A model generated the notes under the pieces. It had not been told where the DNA came from. It ran no database searches and worked only from the letters and a program-made list of their open reading frames with translations. Below, piece by piece: positions 36,565 through 50,224 of a stretch of DNA of 64,000 nucleotides. The stretch covers positions 43,115,684 through 43,179,683 of the forward strand of contig NC_089982.1 of NCBI RefSeq assembly GCF_036417845.1. The letters are read 5' to 3'. Every line of letters begins with the position of its first letter. The stretch's first letter is position 1. The position numbers and the translations under genes were made by a program. The stretch comes from Apteryx mantelli. Lineage: Eukaryota > Chordata > Aves > Apterygiformes > Apterygidae.

Positions 36565-38328
36565 GGGGAGACAAAACATCTTCAAAATTGTAGGTAAGTT
36601 AATAATAAACTGGTTACCACTGAATTGCTTCAACTGAGAGATGAAAAAAGAGGTCATCGCATTTTATTTTTGTCTTTTTGAATTGGCAATGTATCCCTTT
36701 GCACTCATGTGAATCACAAAGTTAATGCAGTGAAATCATGGAATTTTTTTCCTGGTCGGGAGGATTTGGTGAAATTTGGATGAAAAAGTTGTGGAGAAAT
36801 ATTATTCAATTTGTCTGCCCCTTTGTATTGGTGTTTAATTCAAAAGTAGCTCTTACTGAGAATTGCATTTCTCTCGCATATAATTTACTGCAAGTGTTTA
36901 GTTTTATAACATTTTTCAATTTTAGAACGCATGAACAATAAAGTCCATATTATACATCCACCATTATGTAATGGTGTGACTGTGAAATATAGTTCCTGTG
37001 TGTGCTTGAAAATATTCAGGAGTTTCAGAATCAACACTCCCTACCATTTAACACAAATGGATTTTTTTGCAAAATAAGCCAAGGGAAAGACTGACTGAAT
37101 GCTACCATTGAGGTGTCCTGATTTGGTAGAGTAGGCAATGGGCTAACGCAGATTGTAGTGCTACTGAAATTTAAATTGGCTTAGTATTAGATAGAATTAA
37201 AGCCTGCTTTTATAAAGAGTGTTTCATAAAATGGGGATATTATGGAGGCATACTTACTTAAACACTGATCTTAGCTTCTGCCTAGGAATCTGATTTCTGT
37301 CAGCTGTGCCTCTGTATTTGGAATAAGAGGAAACCTGAATAAGGTAGAATATGAAATGTTAACAAGTGTGAAAAGGTTATATGCAGCTAGAGAAAGATTG
37401 CAAAAAGTAGCTGAAGTATTTTTGTAAGTATGAAAACATCACTCTCTATGTTATAAAAACTGTAAGAGCATGCTTTAAGTTAAATCTACTATTCTGTAGG
37501 CATTAGAAATATAATTCTTTAAATTACAGGGGCACTGTCAATAAGTCGCTTAATTTTTACTGTGAAGACTCTTGTTGTTAATGTTTGATCCAGTTTAATT
37601 GACAAAATAGAAGTTTTTTGCTGTGATTCTTATGAATAGGGGACTGTGAGATAAGATATTCTAAAAGTTCCTGTTCTTATGTATTACTGAGTTCAGCAGC
37701 TCTTTTAAATGAAGTTCATTCTGTTTGGTAAACAGAGAAATAACTTTTACAACTCAAACTTTTCTTCCTCTTGCTCTGCAGCTGTAGTCACATCATCTGA
37801 GCAGTGAAGGTAGGCCTGGGAAATGCTGTTAAATAGAGGTGGTAGGCATGCTCCAGTTCCTCTGGATTTCTAATCATGTTATCAATAGGTAGATTCTTGT
37901 CTTGTGGGCACTTAAGTCAATACAACCTCTACTGACTTCCTTTGCAAGTCCTGTTGGATGTTCTTGTAAATAAATATTTGCAGGATCAGAATTTATCTTA
38001 ATACGTTAGTAGAATGTGCAGTGCTGGGTTCAAATAAAGATTACACATTGCTGTCTGCATTATGCTTCTGAGATCAGGCTTGAGGTTGCCTTTGTTTCAG
38101 ACCCTGTGATTCCTAGTGTGTGTAATAAACCATTAGAGTTAGTTGAGCTGTGAAATAAATTTTAATGTGACCAAATTTTTAAATTGTGCTATATAGGTAT
38201 ATAGAGATCACTTTTTCTGCATATTTGGAGGATAAAAATACAGTGCATTTATGCAAATTTTGCTCTTGCAGTACTGTTCCTTTAGTTGAGACTAGGCAGT
38301 CATTTGCAATATCAGGTGTTATGAGCTG

Positions 38329-38361
38329 TAAATAACTCCCCAGGTTGGTGGGAGTTATTTA
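38329..38361. repeat. Perfect 12-bp inverted repeat, 9-nt loop
   Basis: TAAATAACTCCC at 38,329-38,340 is the exact reverse complement of GGGAGTTATTTA at 38,350-38,361. It overlaps the start of a three-unit tandem repeat. No known transposon end is recognised. Confidence 0.85.
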
Positions 38362-38389
38362 TGCAGTATTTATACTGTATTTATGCAGT
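38357..38389 (+). repeat. Tandem repeat, 3 x 11 bp
   Basis: Units ATTTATGCAGT, ATTTATACTGT and ATTTATGCAGT lie head to tail. The first and third are identical, and the middle one differs at three positions. The array overlaps the right arm of the neighbouring inverted repeat. Confidence 0.85.
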
Positions 38390-39289
38390 GACTGATTTAT
38401 AAAATGTACGTTACAATACCTAGAACAAAGTAGACAAATTTACTATTCTCGAATGAACAGGAAGTTAACTATTAAGTTAAAATATGAAGCTACAAACGCT
38501 CCTAAAATTGTGTGTATTTATCTTTCAAATCCCACCGTGTATCAGTCTCAGAAGAATTTGTCCCTTTCTGTGTCTCTTCGTGTACTCTGCACTAATTATA
38601 TATTTGCTGAGGGATAAACGTGAAAGGATTACTTGTGAATAGGCTAGTGGATGATTTTTTTTCTCATGGATCCACAGGATGGCACTGATAATCTGTACCC
38701 GTGATTTCTAGGAATATTTTTCATGTTTAAGGATTGCCTATCAGTTGTGGTATTGTTTTTTTGCAGGTCTAAGAGGACAAATTATTAATGTTTTATTGGC
38801 AAGAAAATAAATTTATTTTACCTTTTTGTGAATTTGGATGATCATATCTGTAAATTGTTTTGTTATTCTTTACATAAAATAGTCAGTCTCTTAAATAGAC
38901 TCTTAAATACCAGCTGGCAGAGAAGTTGCCACTTGCCTTTTGCAGAACAGATGATTTTTCACAGCAGTTACTTGATTCATTCCATAGCTGTCATTTTTTC
39001 AAAGAAAAGATTACAGCAAACATTCCTTAAAGTAAGGATTTTCCTCTTGACCCTTATCAACACTGAGTTTGAAATGACAGAAACTTACAGAGCTTGTTGC
39101 CTGCTATGGAAGAGTTTCTGATTTCCAGTCCCTTTTGTTTATTGCTCGTGATACTGTTTGGGTTAGAGCCCATCTTTTTCCCTGTGCTCCCTTCTGTTCT
39201 CCTTTAAAATGCGTGTTGAAATCTCAAAGACAAGGCAAGCTTTCCTCATGTTCAAAATTGCCATTTCTCTCTGATACGTGTATTATTTT

Positions 39290-39570
39290 CTCAGAGCACT
39301 TTTCCCCCTTGCAGCTGCTGTCTCCATCCCAATGTCGGGCGTTAATTGCTGGGCAGCCCAAGTGCCACTGGCGGCCGTCTTGTGCAGAGCCCCCAGCCCT
39401 TGCTATGCATGCCTTCCTCCCGGTGACGTTAATGGGACTTAATCACTCCTATCAAAGGGGAAATCAACCACCGAGAGTTTATGCCATCCCTTGGGACGTG
39501 TACCTGACTGGCACAGGATTTTGTAGCTTGTCCCCCGCGTACGTGTCCGTTTGCACTGAAATATGACTTC
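39290..39570. promoter_or_regulatory. Candidate intronic regulatory patch
   Basis: GC-richer, complex sequence in an AT-rich intron. It carries several transcription-factor-like sites close together: CAAGTG at 39,359-39,364 (NKX2-type core), TGACGTTA at about 39,424-39,431 (CRE-like), and ATCAAAG at 39,451-39,457 (TCF/LEF-type), plus a TAATTG homeodomain core near 39,342. TLL1 is a heart-septation gene, so an NKX2/TCF cluster would make sense, but such short motifs are common by chance. The 143-codon frame over it has no domain and is not called a gene. Confidence 0.3.
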
Positions 39571-40837
39571 AGGAATGTTTTGCTAATGTGAGGGTGGGGG
39601 GGGTTGATCCTTTTTTTTATTGAGCTTTATGACCACATTTTGTGCTTCCTCGGTGTTGACTAGCTAGAATATAGATGTGTCTCTTTTTGCAAATTCTTCT
39701 TGTTTTTTTTTTTCTTTTTTTCCTCTAACGCCTGTAGCATTAAGGATGCTTTGTTGCTTTAAGGTGCTAGAGGTGATACATAGCTTGCTTTATTTTTGTA
39801 TTACTGATTCTTCAAACATTAGCTCTTTTGTCAGATATATATTCATCTATTTGCCTTTCATCTTGACTGTTTCTTTTCAGGGATTTACAATATTGTTGAG
39901 TTAAGGATTCTCACAGATGGTAATGGAGGAAAACTGTTAAGTAAGTTTATTTAAGAGTGCTGATTAAGTAAGTGTCTCTAAGTCTGTTGCCCTAAGGCAG
40001 TGTTTTAAAGGGGGCTTTATTTTCCTCCTTGTAGTAGGAAAATGTAGTTTTAATGAACTTGTATTTTATTTGTCAAACTCTAGGCTTTTCCTACTTGATG
40101 TGCTTAAGGAAAAATGTGGTACCCTCATTGTTCTCAATAAAATGGATTAATAAAGATGTAAGAGGATTAAGCATTTTAGCTTCTGGCCTTTACACTTAAT
40201 TTCAGAATATGCTTCTGGAGCCAAAAAAACCTTATATGCTAGTTTTTCATGGTCTGCTTTGAAGTAGTGCAATTCAGGAGATGGTTTCTATGTAAACTCA
40301 TTTGTTCTCACCTACAAGAGAGTCATTTGAAAAATCTGTCTTTCATTAATGGAAGGGTGATTGATTCTTCCTTGTATTTAGGCAAATTAGTAATTTAGCA
40401 AGTAGGTTATTCTCTAAACTGAAGTCACTGAAGTTTTGCCAGCTGATAATTTGTGTGATATCATAATTTAATTTGTATTTACATGAGATTTTGCTTTTCA
40501 TCCAAGGACCTTAAAACACTTTCTAAGTGTTAATTAGACTGTGAAATGTCTCTCAAACATTTGGGTCTGTTTGCCCATTTTTCAGAAATGTAAGCTAATA
40601 CTCAGCAATGTTAAATGATGCATTTAAGACCAGGAAGAAATACTCTTGAATCTTAACCCCTGCTTAAGTTTTGAGACAGCAGTAACTCCAAACCCTTTTC
40701 CATAAACCTTGGCAACTGAAAAACATATACAAGCCATTGTAATTTCATCACCTTCCAGCTTCGTGGAGAGTCCCTGCATCGTGCCTTTTGTCTTAGGACG
40801 TATTTATGATTTTGTGTGTGTTCTTGTTGGTTTGCAG

Positions 40838-41075
40838 TATCTAAAGCGCCGCGAGGGCTGTGCTGTGGCCGGCGGGAGTGAGGTTCGCGCAGCCCGAGGT
40901 GCAGGGTGTGGGTGGCAGGCGCCACAGCGTGCGGGGAGAGGCTGGGTGAGCCTCCGGGGAGCTGTGCCGGTGGGACCTCAGCGCTGCGCACTTTTGTGGA
41001 GAGGTGGTCCCTGGAGTGAAGCGCCTTTAAATCTGCGCTTAGGTCCTGCCTTGGGAACGGCTAGTTGGAACAATC
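40838..41075. promoter_or_regulatory. Small intronic CpG-rich patch
   Basis: About 240 bases with many CpGs stand out from AT-rich intron. The left edge has a good splice-acceptor look (T/G-rich tract ending TTTGCAG at 40,831-40,837) and a GTGAG donor-like site lies at 40,946-40,950. This could be an alternative promoter, a cryptic exon or just a locally GC-rich island. Frames across it exist on both strands (130 and 112 codons), as expected from composition, and have no known domain. Confidence 0.3.
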
Positions 41076-44000
41076 TGAAACAGAGTGAGGGAATGAACTA
41101 ACATTGAAGAAGTATGGTTGATTGCATGTCTAGTGCTCAGATGTGCTTGCTGGTTGTCGTCTTCAGCAGTGTAAGACCAGAAGTGCATAGGGGAGCGAGC
41201 TATTTTTTAAATATCTGTAAACCTATGAGGGTAACTGATAGACCTCTGGATAGGGCCTTAGGATAAACTAGTCTAATTTACAGAGCTTTATATGGCTTTA
41301 TATAAGTATTTATTCAAATACTTTTATTATCTTTTCTGTAATTGCATTTAGACAAAGTTTAGTATAGTTTTCACTTTAGTTCCACACCTTGATTCTCAGT
41401 TTAAACTTTATATTCTGAAATTAACTGTGCTTTTTTTGGATTGAATAGTTTTTCAAGTTTGTAATTCTTTAGTCTTTTATTCCTTATATAATTAGTCTAA
41501 GAATCTAGAGGGAAGAATCTGTCCAGCATCCAATGTGTAACTTTATTGCCAAAATCACTAATTACCCACAAAAGTTGTTTCAGAAGGCGGTGCAGTTTTT
41601 GATGAAGTTTAAGACATAATTTTGGTAAGCACCTTTAGGTATTCAGGCCATAATAGTAATTAAGACACATATTCGTCATGCAAACAAACAAAGGCACATG
41701 AAGTTGATTTACCTCCTCATTTTTAGATCCACCCTTATGTTAAAATTTCAAATACTAGAAACATGTCTAAATAGAGGAAACAGAGGTAAATGTTGTGTCT
41801 TAAAAAGTGCGGAATTCTTTAACTTAATAGTAACTTAATGCAATGTTATTTTTTTATCTCAGTAACTTGGCTTTTGGACATTTATTATTTTTTTTGCTTA
41901 CCATCTGTTCATGTATATATACTCTTGTATTTTCTGAGCTGCACATATGCCACCCTTGACCTATGTACACAAGGTCAGTGACATTGTTACTACCTCCTGG
42001 GCCTTCACTTAGGACAGTAATTATGCTGAAACAAAGATGGCACAAAGTTGTGTATCCATTTTCTATATTGTGTCTGAAAAATCCTGGAAAATGTACTGAA
42101 AGCAATCCAGGAAATGTACTGAAGCATTAGCAACACTTAAGATAACAATCATCTCCATTAACTTTAGCCATCTAATTAGATTAAGCTCGTCATCTCTCCT
42201 CCTGCTCTAGTGACTTGAAAGAGAGAGGTCGTGATGAGTCGGTCACTAGATTTGCTGATTTTAGGCACCCATGTTAAAATGGAGTGCATGGCCTTGGCCT
42301 GAGGTGCCTTTCTCTCAGTTCATCCTCCCAGGAAGGGTAGGAATAGATGCTTAGCTTTTAGGGGCTTAAGATTAAGTATGTTGCACTTTAGGTACTCTTG
42401 AGTTCAAAGGAAATATTTAGACTTCCCATATAAGCAATCAGGTATTCTATTTCATTAAAATTGGTTGTACAAATGCCTGCGATCTCACGTATGTGATAGT
42501 TGATTTTAATGCTATACAGTTGGATACAATTTTCTGAGCCTTCCTTGTATAGGGCAGCCTGTTGGAGGCATATGTTCTGTGAATTGTGTGTTTCTTCACC
42601 TCTACCGGTTTTCTCTTTGTGAGCCTTTTTACTAGCTTTCGCTGTTCTTTCATTCTGTATACTTGAGGTCTTTGAAGTCTTCCATATTTTAACATTGAAA
42701 AATGGGTTACAAGAAGAAAAAATGGTACTGAGACACCTTTTCCAATGATTTCCTGATACGTAAGAAGTCTATTGCATGGGTCGAGTCCTTCACCAATGGC
42801 TGAGGGATCTAATCCTTGAAGAGACTATTGCACAACTAGACAGGTACTTCGAAGTTTGTCCAGTTACTAGGAAGCAAGGATCACATACAAAAAAAGGAGA
42901 TCTTCAAATATAGCTGCTGAGGTATACCCGAAGGCATTTTCTTTTCCCTCTTCTCCCCTCTAGTAACTTGCCAGAGCTCTAGCATTAAACCTATAGAATT
43001 AAAAAAAAATGCTCTTAGCTCAGTGGAGGGAAGGCATGGCTTGTGTGCTCTGCAGTTAGGTTCATGTATAAAGAATTAAGTATCTTCCTTTCTAGACACA
43101 GGTAATGCTGTTAGAAAATAAAGGATTACTATTTATTCCACAATAATTGTCCTTCACATTATGTATTTCTTCTGGGACCTGGCACTAGCTTTATTCTCTT
43201 AACAAAAGTAAAAATGCAATGGCAAGACCGAAACTCTGCAATTATTCTTCTTTCCAAAGAAAGGCTGGCTTAAAAGCAAGAACTTTTTTTCATAAGAAGT
43301 AGTCAACACTTCATGCCAAAGACGAGCAAAACCAAGACCTCCTAAAAGTGATGCTACCTCCTCATTCTCAAAAACAGTTGGGAAGGAAAGAGCTCTCTGA
43401 AACAGTCAATAATTCTCTAGTTTGTAAGGTGTTTGGTTATGTGGCTGGTGCGAGGGATTGTGATATACCCTTCTTCCTTTTAATTTTGTCAGCACAGTGG
43501 CAGTGAGGGATTGTATAAATCATTATGGTAATTCCAAAAACTGTTTTACTGAACCATGGAAAACAAGTAACAGATAAGACTGTATATAATGCTTTTTTGG
43601 TTGGTGAGCATTCAAGTTTTGTATGCATAAAGAATAACAAGAAATTTTCAAAGTACACTTCCTCAAATACATGTATGAAAACTTCAGATAATTTTTTTTC
43701 TATGAACTTTGCTTTTCTATAGTGTCAGTATGTACTTCTTGAAAGTTAATTTTTAACCCACACTTAATAATGTTTTGTGTAACAGCTAGTAACTCCTTTT
43801 TGCTAAATTTTTTTTTTTAATTCAAGAAAGATGTTTATTTTGATAGCTAATCAAATACCTGAATATTTGTTTTTTGAGCCACTAAAGAAATTTAATGTTC
43901 ATTTCCAGAGGTCCAGAATAGGGAATGGATGGAAGTGCAGAACTGAAGCATATAACTAAAATCATATGAAAAACAAGAGTGAGGATACACTGGGAGTTGA

Positions 44001-47000
44001 GGGACAACAACAAGCCAGTTGCAGTCCTAATTTGGCTTTCAATGTTATTACTTTCACTTTCTCTGGGCATTTATAACTACATATCTATCCGTCTGTTCAT
44101 CCATCCACCATTTATTTGGCATGCAAGAACCACTTTGGGTAACAAAGACAAACCTGTAAACCCTGCGTGAATCTACGAATGCTGTGTGAATCTCCAACAT
44201 TTATAGTTAATATTTAGAGGAGAGCTAGCCAAAGGGGGGAATTATGTTTATGGTGTGATTTGTAGTTTAAGTAAATGGCAAATGCATGTGAATTTATACC
44301 TGCTTAGAGTTTTTCCTACTATCATGTACATATAATAGGATAAAAACTAATGAACTCCACCCCTTTTCCTCAGCAGTTTTGTACAAAATTTCTCACTGAT
44401 AAAATATAAATTCCAGTATTTTTCCAGGTATACAAAATACATGGATACAAAACCAATCTTTTTTACTACAGTTTTGTTTTTGAACATAGGTGTTGGTAAA
44501 TGATGCATAGTGTGAAGTACCTTCCTTGGCAATTCTAGGATGTTGCAGTCGCTTTGAAGGCTCTGATGAACCTGCCAATAAAACTGCCATTTATTTATTG
44601 TGTTACCTTGCGTTTGCTGGACAGTGGACTGAGCTTCACAGATGCGCTTCGCCTAGGTTTCCTCACAGTTAAATGTCTGCTATATGCAACAGGTTCTAGG
44701 CAGGATATCAGCTGCTGCTTTCGGAACAAATTTGGGCTTTGCTGCTGAAGATGAGTGGCCCTTGCACTGCCAAGTGCCCTAGTTTGTTACATCATTTGTC
44801 TATCTCCTGCTCCGTCCCTTATTGTGTATTTAAAGAATGAGTGTCAATCCTGTGTGCAAGTTGCTGTCTATAATTTTATAATTGGAGCTGATTACTACAC
44901 CTGTATTTAGATCATTTATTGTGTTCAAGTATTTTACGATATATATGACTTCTGGGGGAGGGTGGGATAGCGGAGCTATTATGTTGCAAATCTTTGAAAT
45001 TTGGAAGAGAAAAGGTCCTAGGGCTGGAAAAACACCTTTTTTTAATCCCATACAATTTTTTTTTTCAGATTTAGTTGAGTTTAAACAGTTCAGATTCCCC
45101 ATTTCCCTTTGCTTGCTTATTTTTCTCAGGAAAACTGTTTCAGCCTGCCAAAAGAATAGCTGAACATGGACGTTGCAGGGAGCGAGTCCCCTGCTGCAAC
45201 CAAAGCATCAGATCACATGCTGGGAGCTGACAGAGCAGATGGAGCAATGCTAGTTGAAGGGAAGTGAGTTAGCAAAGTCCTACCTCCTGTCCTTAACCGC
45301 ATCCCCACAGCCTCCCAAAATACCACTTGGGAGAAAAAGTTCTCACAATTCCTGGGAAACTTGGAGAGGCAGACAGCCTGGCCAGGCTTACTCCATAAAA
45401 CCATAGTCTCAGCAACCCTTCTCCCTCCTTTGGGGGCACAAATATGTGGCATGAATCCCACCTCCAGGGTGGGAGAAGGGAGAGAGAAATTGGGTCGGGG
45501 CTTGCTCCTCTGACCACCGTTGGAGTTAGCACTTAATTCCAGAGGCCGTTTCCCTCTCTGGGATAAAAGCTTTCTTTTGCTGCCAGTTAATGTCCTGCCT
45601 CTCATCTGACTGAAGTCTGTGCCACAGTTTCAGACTGCAAACCTTAATGATGATGTATGCTGCAAAGGGTCCTTATTGCTGTTCATACTAGAAATTAACT
45701 TTCCTCTCCCGTTTTTTTAAGAGAAAGCTAGGAAACTACTTAGAAAAAACTTTTAAATAACTTTTATCTAGTTTGTAATGCTAAGTAATGGAAGTATATC
45801 ATGCCACAGTGGTTAATGATGTAGCCATACGATTCTCTTCTCTTGAAAATTACTTTGCCTTTCAAAATAGGCCTACAATAGGAAAGAATTAAAGGGAATG
45901 TGTATGTTATTTCTGAGTTTAGCTTCTTTTTATGCTTTTGGATGTGTAAGTAGTGTAGGAAAGTATATATATATTCTATATAGTCATAGTGTGTCAAAAT
46001 ACAGTGCCCCAAATCAGGAGCACAGTGCAGTATTTTATTCTTTGGGAACACTTACCTTTCTTTTGAGGTATTAACCTGAGTAAAATATGGGAGAAATTCA
46101 AGAGGAGAGCCTACATCAAGGTGTAGACTTAAGCTCTGCCAAAGTGTTGGTTTAAAATTTACACTGAAAACAAAAAATAAAGTTTGTGTAAATGCTAAAA
46201 GGAAAACTAAACATTTTCATGAACGTTGCTGTAATTGCAAAACAACCTTGTTCTATCTGCTTCTTGAATTCGTTAGTTCAGTTTTATTGGCAGACCTTAG
46301 TCACAAAACTATATAAATTTTACTAGTGGGATAGTCTTACGCTTTACAGAGATATCTAACAATGGATAGATATTTCAGTTTTACAGAAAATTCTCTTAAT
46401 GAATTGTGCTATCTTTTTTTCTTTCCAGAAGGAGTAGTTTTTAAATTCAATATCATCTAAATTAAAGTTCATCTTAGTATGCACATGTTCAGAGGAACTT
46501 TTTCTTCCAAACAAAATACCATGAAATTTTAGTAGTGCCAGGGATTCTTGTCTATTTTATTGTGAGGAAAGACATGATGCAACTATTTGGCTGTTTGCTT
46601 ATTTGATATCATCTTTTCTATTAAAGAGCAAAATGCACATTGCCAACCTTTTGTTATCTAGCTTCCCGACTACAGTACAGTGTTGGGTTCTGCCAAACTT
46701 GCTTACATTTTGCAAGCGCTCACCATTGACTTGGTTATCTCTTCCTGGTAGTCTGCATCCTGACACTTGGCTGTAAATGTCACACACTCTTGTTCATTCA
46801 TGCTTCCCACTAATAGTTATTTTTATTGAATAAATACAGAATTACAGAAATATAAGTGTGCACAGGAAAAATTGAATTAATTTATTATAGACATGGGTAC
46901 TGTTGAATAAACTTTCATAAGGGAAAAAATACAAAAAAGTGCATGTTGATGGTTCAACATGGTCTGGAGAGTGGAAAAGTCGGAAAAGAGGCATAGGAAG

Positions 47001-50000
47001 TGTCAGGCTATAAAAGATTTTTAAAATGATTCTAATATTTAAAGCATATTTCAGTGTGGACTAGTCTCTTTCCAGTTGTATTTGCGTAATACATACTTAA
47101 TTTTAGCTCTCATATTTTAGCTGTAGATACTGATTTTTCAGATATAATCTGCCCCTTTCTGCTTTAATAAACAAGAGAGGACAGAAATAGTAGAAATGGA
47201 ATAGAAGTCAATATATGAAATGCCAAAATTCCTACCACTTAACTGATTGTAGAATATTTCTTTAAGTATCTGATAGCAAGGGTAATCTATTGACAGATTA
47301 AAACTATAGTTTGAAATGCATCATTAAACCACCTCCTTGATATTTCAGAATATTTTACTATACATCTCAGTGCAGCTTTTATCAAAACATTCTACTGCTA
47401 GTAAGATCTTATTACACATCCTTACAGAAGATAGCATGTAGATTAAAAAAAAAAAAAAAAAGTTTGGTTTTGAAAAAAGCATCACCTAAACTGATAGGCA
47501 GTTTTTAAACTGCTCGCATAGCAGAGAAGAAATTCCAAGCACTTTGGAGAAGAAAAAAAAATATCAGTTTCTCAAAATTGCCTTTACATTATTCTAAAGA
47601 ATGTCAAAGTCGTTACATTCAGAAGCGTAGGAGTGATGTGCAGTTGACTGTTACAGAAACAAGCAGTGCTAGATGCAAGTGTTGGGAAAGATGGTCAGTG
47701 TGTGCTAGCTAATATTTACTGGTAATTAATTAATCATGTACCTTGGGTAGCTACTTATCACTAAATATTTGTTACGTTTAAAGCCTGATCCGCATTTTTT
47801 CTTGTGTCTTTTTTGATGGCAGGATTTCTGTTTAGGATTTTTTTTCTTTTTCTTCCTCCCAAACCCATCCCATCTTATCTTCCTAACAAAGCAGACACAA
47901 GTCCCAGTCTTGTGCTTCCCCTTTTCCTGCTGAGTGCTGACATGGGATTTTTGCTGTGTTGCAGTATTTCTCTGCTGAAGAGAGGTTGCTTCTGGGAGTT
48001 GCATTTTTGGTAAATACTTTCTTCAGTGGTGCATTATTAATGCCATTTGTGCAATGCCATGTGTTAATTTTCACCTCATTGATTATCATAATATGGAATT
48101 ACTTGAAAAGTTTAGTGCTGCCCCAGTGAAAAATACCAAAGATGCCATTTGTCAAAGGTTCTTTTACTTCGCTGATGGATGACTTTGGCAGAAAAATAGG
48201 TTGAGGGGAGGAACCCAAGTGAGCAGATCAAAACTGTTCATTTATCTGCTGATCAAGTATATCCAAGAGATTTTTGCTTTTCAGGTAACTTTACAAGTCA
48301 TATCCTGCTATGTGTGCCTTTTTTAGGTGATTACCACAAACCAAAACATCACGTGATTACTGTGAATCTTTACCATTGTTTCCTATGCCATTCAGAAAAA
48401 TAATACATATTTATGTCAAGACATCAGAATCACTTAAAACCAGGTGTTAAGAATTTGCCCCCTGCCTTTTGGAGTCAGGATTTATAGCTTTCAGTACTCT
48501 CTGGAGTGTAGCTGTTTATAATAGATGGTTTTGGGGGGATACTTCAGAGGTCTGAAGTAGGAAGCAGTGGGAACTGTGTTGATGTTAAAGTGTAAAACTC
48601 CTTCCAGCTGGTACCAAACGTGGTCTGAAGTGTCATCCTGTGATGACAGCTTTTATTGTCAGCTGTAGTGCGCTCGCTGACTCTGTAGCAGATTGCCACA
48701 AATACCTTGAGAAGCTTTCGGGTGAAGCTAGGTTCTTCTGCTAAACATCAGGCGTCGGGGACAGTCGACAGAAGCCGATTCTGTGAAGCGCAGACTGTCT
48801 GCTTGGTGCGTTTGTCCTGGCCTTGCACTTAACGGTGGGATTGAAAATGTTCTGTCAGCTTCTGTGAAGACTGAATCACCCTATGAAGCGGTCTGGCGTG
48901 ATTGTTGTGATTGTTTTTCTACACCTGTTAGGCATCATGGGATATTTTACAACAAAACTTTTGCTTAAATCCCCTGGGCAGTAAAGAGAAAGTTTTCCTA
49001 AAAGCAGGGGAAAGTGTATATTTGAGCGTAATATAAAGCAGACCTCTTCATTTGGTCAAATCTGTCATCTGAAAGAAATGAGAGAGGTTCAGTATTGTCT
49101 TCAATGATGAAAAAGGCTAGAGCAATCTGTTCTTCCAATTTGCCTTTGCCAGGTACATGTTTCGCCTCCAGCTTTCTTGAAATTGCAGTGAAACATTGTT
49201 CTTCCAGAACATGCTAGAGACAATGTTTTCTTTGAAAAACCCCTTAACTTTGGCAGGCTGCTCTTTCTGACAAACTCATATAAGAACCATTTTCTCTTTT
49301 CATTGTCTGTTTCCACGCAATAGGCTCCTTTCTACTTTAGTCAGTGTACTGTGTCCAAGGAGAGGCTTTGCTCTTCTGTGGCTTGTGGGGTCTGTAGAGC
49401 AACAACAGTTGCTTCTCTTCCCTTCATATCTAGAGACTGAGTTTGTTTCAAATGAAGTATTTTGGCCTGGAGTTAAATAGACCATAAAGGGGGAATTTTT
49501 AACCAGTAATTCCTTTTTGAGATTGTCATATCAGCCAATTATTCTTTCTTCTAACTGTGCTACCAAAATTCTGTCCGTTCCCTCCCATTGCATTGTCTTG
49601 TCTATTAAGATGGTGCAGAGACTATTTGCAAAGCTTTGTTCTTGCTGTGTAGTCTAATTTCTTGGTGAAATTTAGAAACCACACAGTAATATCTATATTA
49701 ATAAAACAATAATAATCTGGATGTATCTTTTTTGAAGAAAGATAGTCACTTTGCAAAAACCTTCCCTTTTAAAAAAAGAGTCTGAAGACAGGATAATGAG
49801 AACAGCTTAGCTTATGGTCAGTGGTGTTTTGCAGATACTTTACTTGTTCCTTTATTTATTTGCTTTAGAATTTCAGTTTGAAGTCTTTAAAACTACAGTC
49901 TGAATTTTGTACATTTGTTCATGCATCAACGTCATCAAGTTGTGCTGAAATAGGATATACCTTCTGGAAGGACCAGCTTTCTTAAATTAAAAGAATCAAT

Positions 50001-50224
50001 TTACAAGTGATTTTTGGCATCTGCTTTGAAATAATGCTGTGCTGTCTGTAGTTTGAATTTTCCTATTCTAACTTTTTTATCTGTTTGATTTCCCTAGTCT
50101 TTTATCTGCTGGACTCAGAAACCTCAGGTGGTCAATAACTTTCTCATGACAATATTTTATCAATGGTCAAATTATTTAACATTGTTTCTGTTATGTACAT
50201 TGAGCTCCTTAAGTCTCTTATTGT
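41076..50224. other. Intronic sequence, no gene recognised
   Basis: AT-rich non-coding sequence with an A17 run at 47,445-47,461. The stretch at about 45,170-45,610 is GC-richer and carries overlapping minus-strand frames (up to 130 codons) without recognisable domains. No exon, RNA gene or clear transposon is supported. Confidence 0.65.
47445..47461 (+). repeat. Poly(A) tract
   Basis: Seventeen uninterrupted A residues. No retrotransposon body is recognised upstream. Confidence 0.9.

Larger units (their letters stand above)
27955..39289. other. Intronic sequence, no gene recognised
   Basis: AT-rich intron with a mixed TG/TA microsatellite at 28,896-28,954, a purine-rich stretch at about 34,975-35,330, a GC-richer patch at about 31,280-31,680, and small structured repeats at 36,529-36,564 and 38,329-38,389. 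No frame shows a domain. The 143-codon minus-strand frame at 31,163-31,594 is low-information and has no splice or homology support. Confidence 0.7.

Noticed and set aside
39135..39566. 143-codon + strand frame
   Set aside because: No recognisable domain. The region is more plausible as non-coding regulatory sequence and lacks exon-like boundaries matching the frame.
45213..45605. 130-codon minus-strand frame
   Set aside because: No domain or homology recognised. A second overlapping frame on the same strand is open too, suggesting composition.
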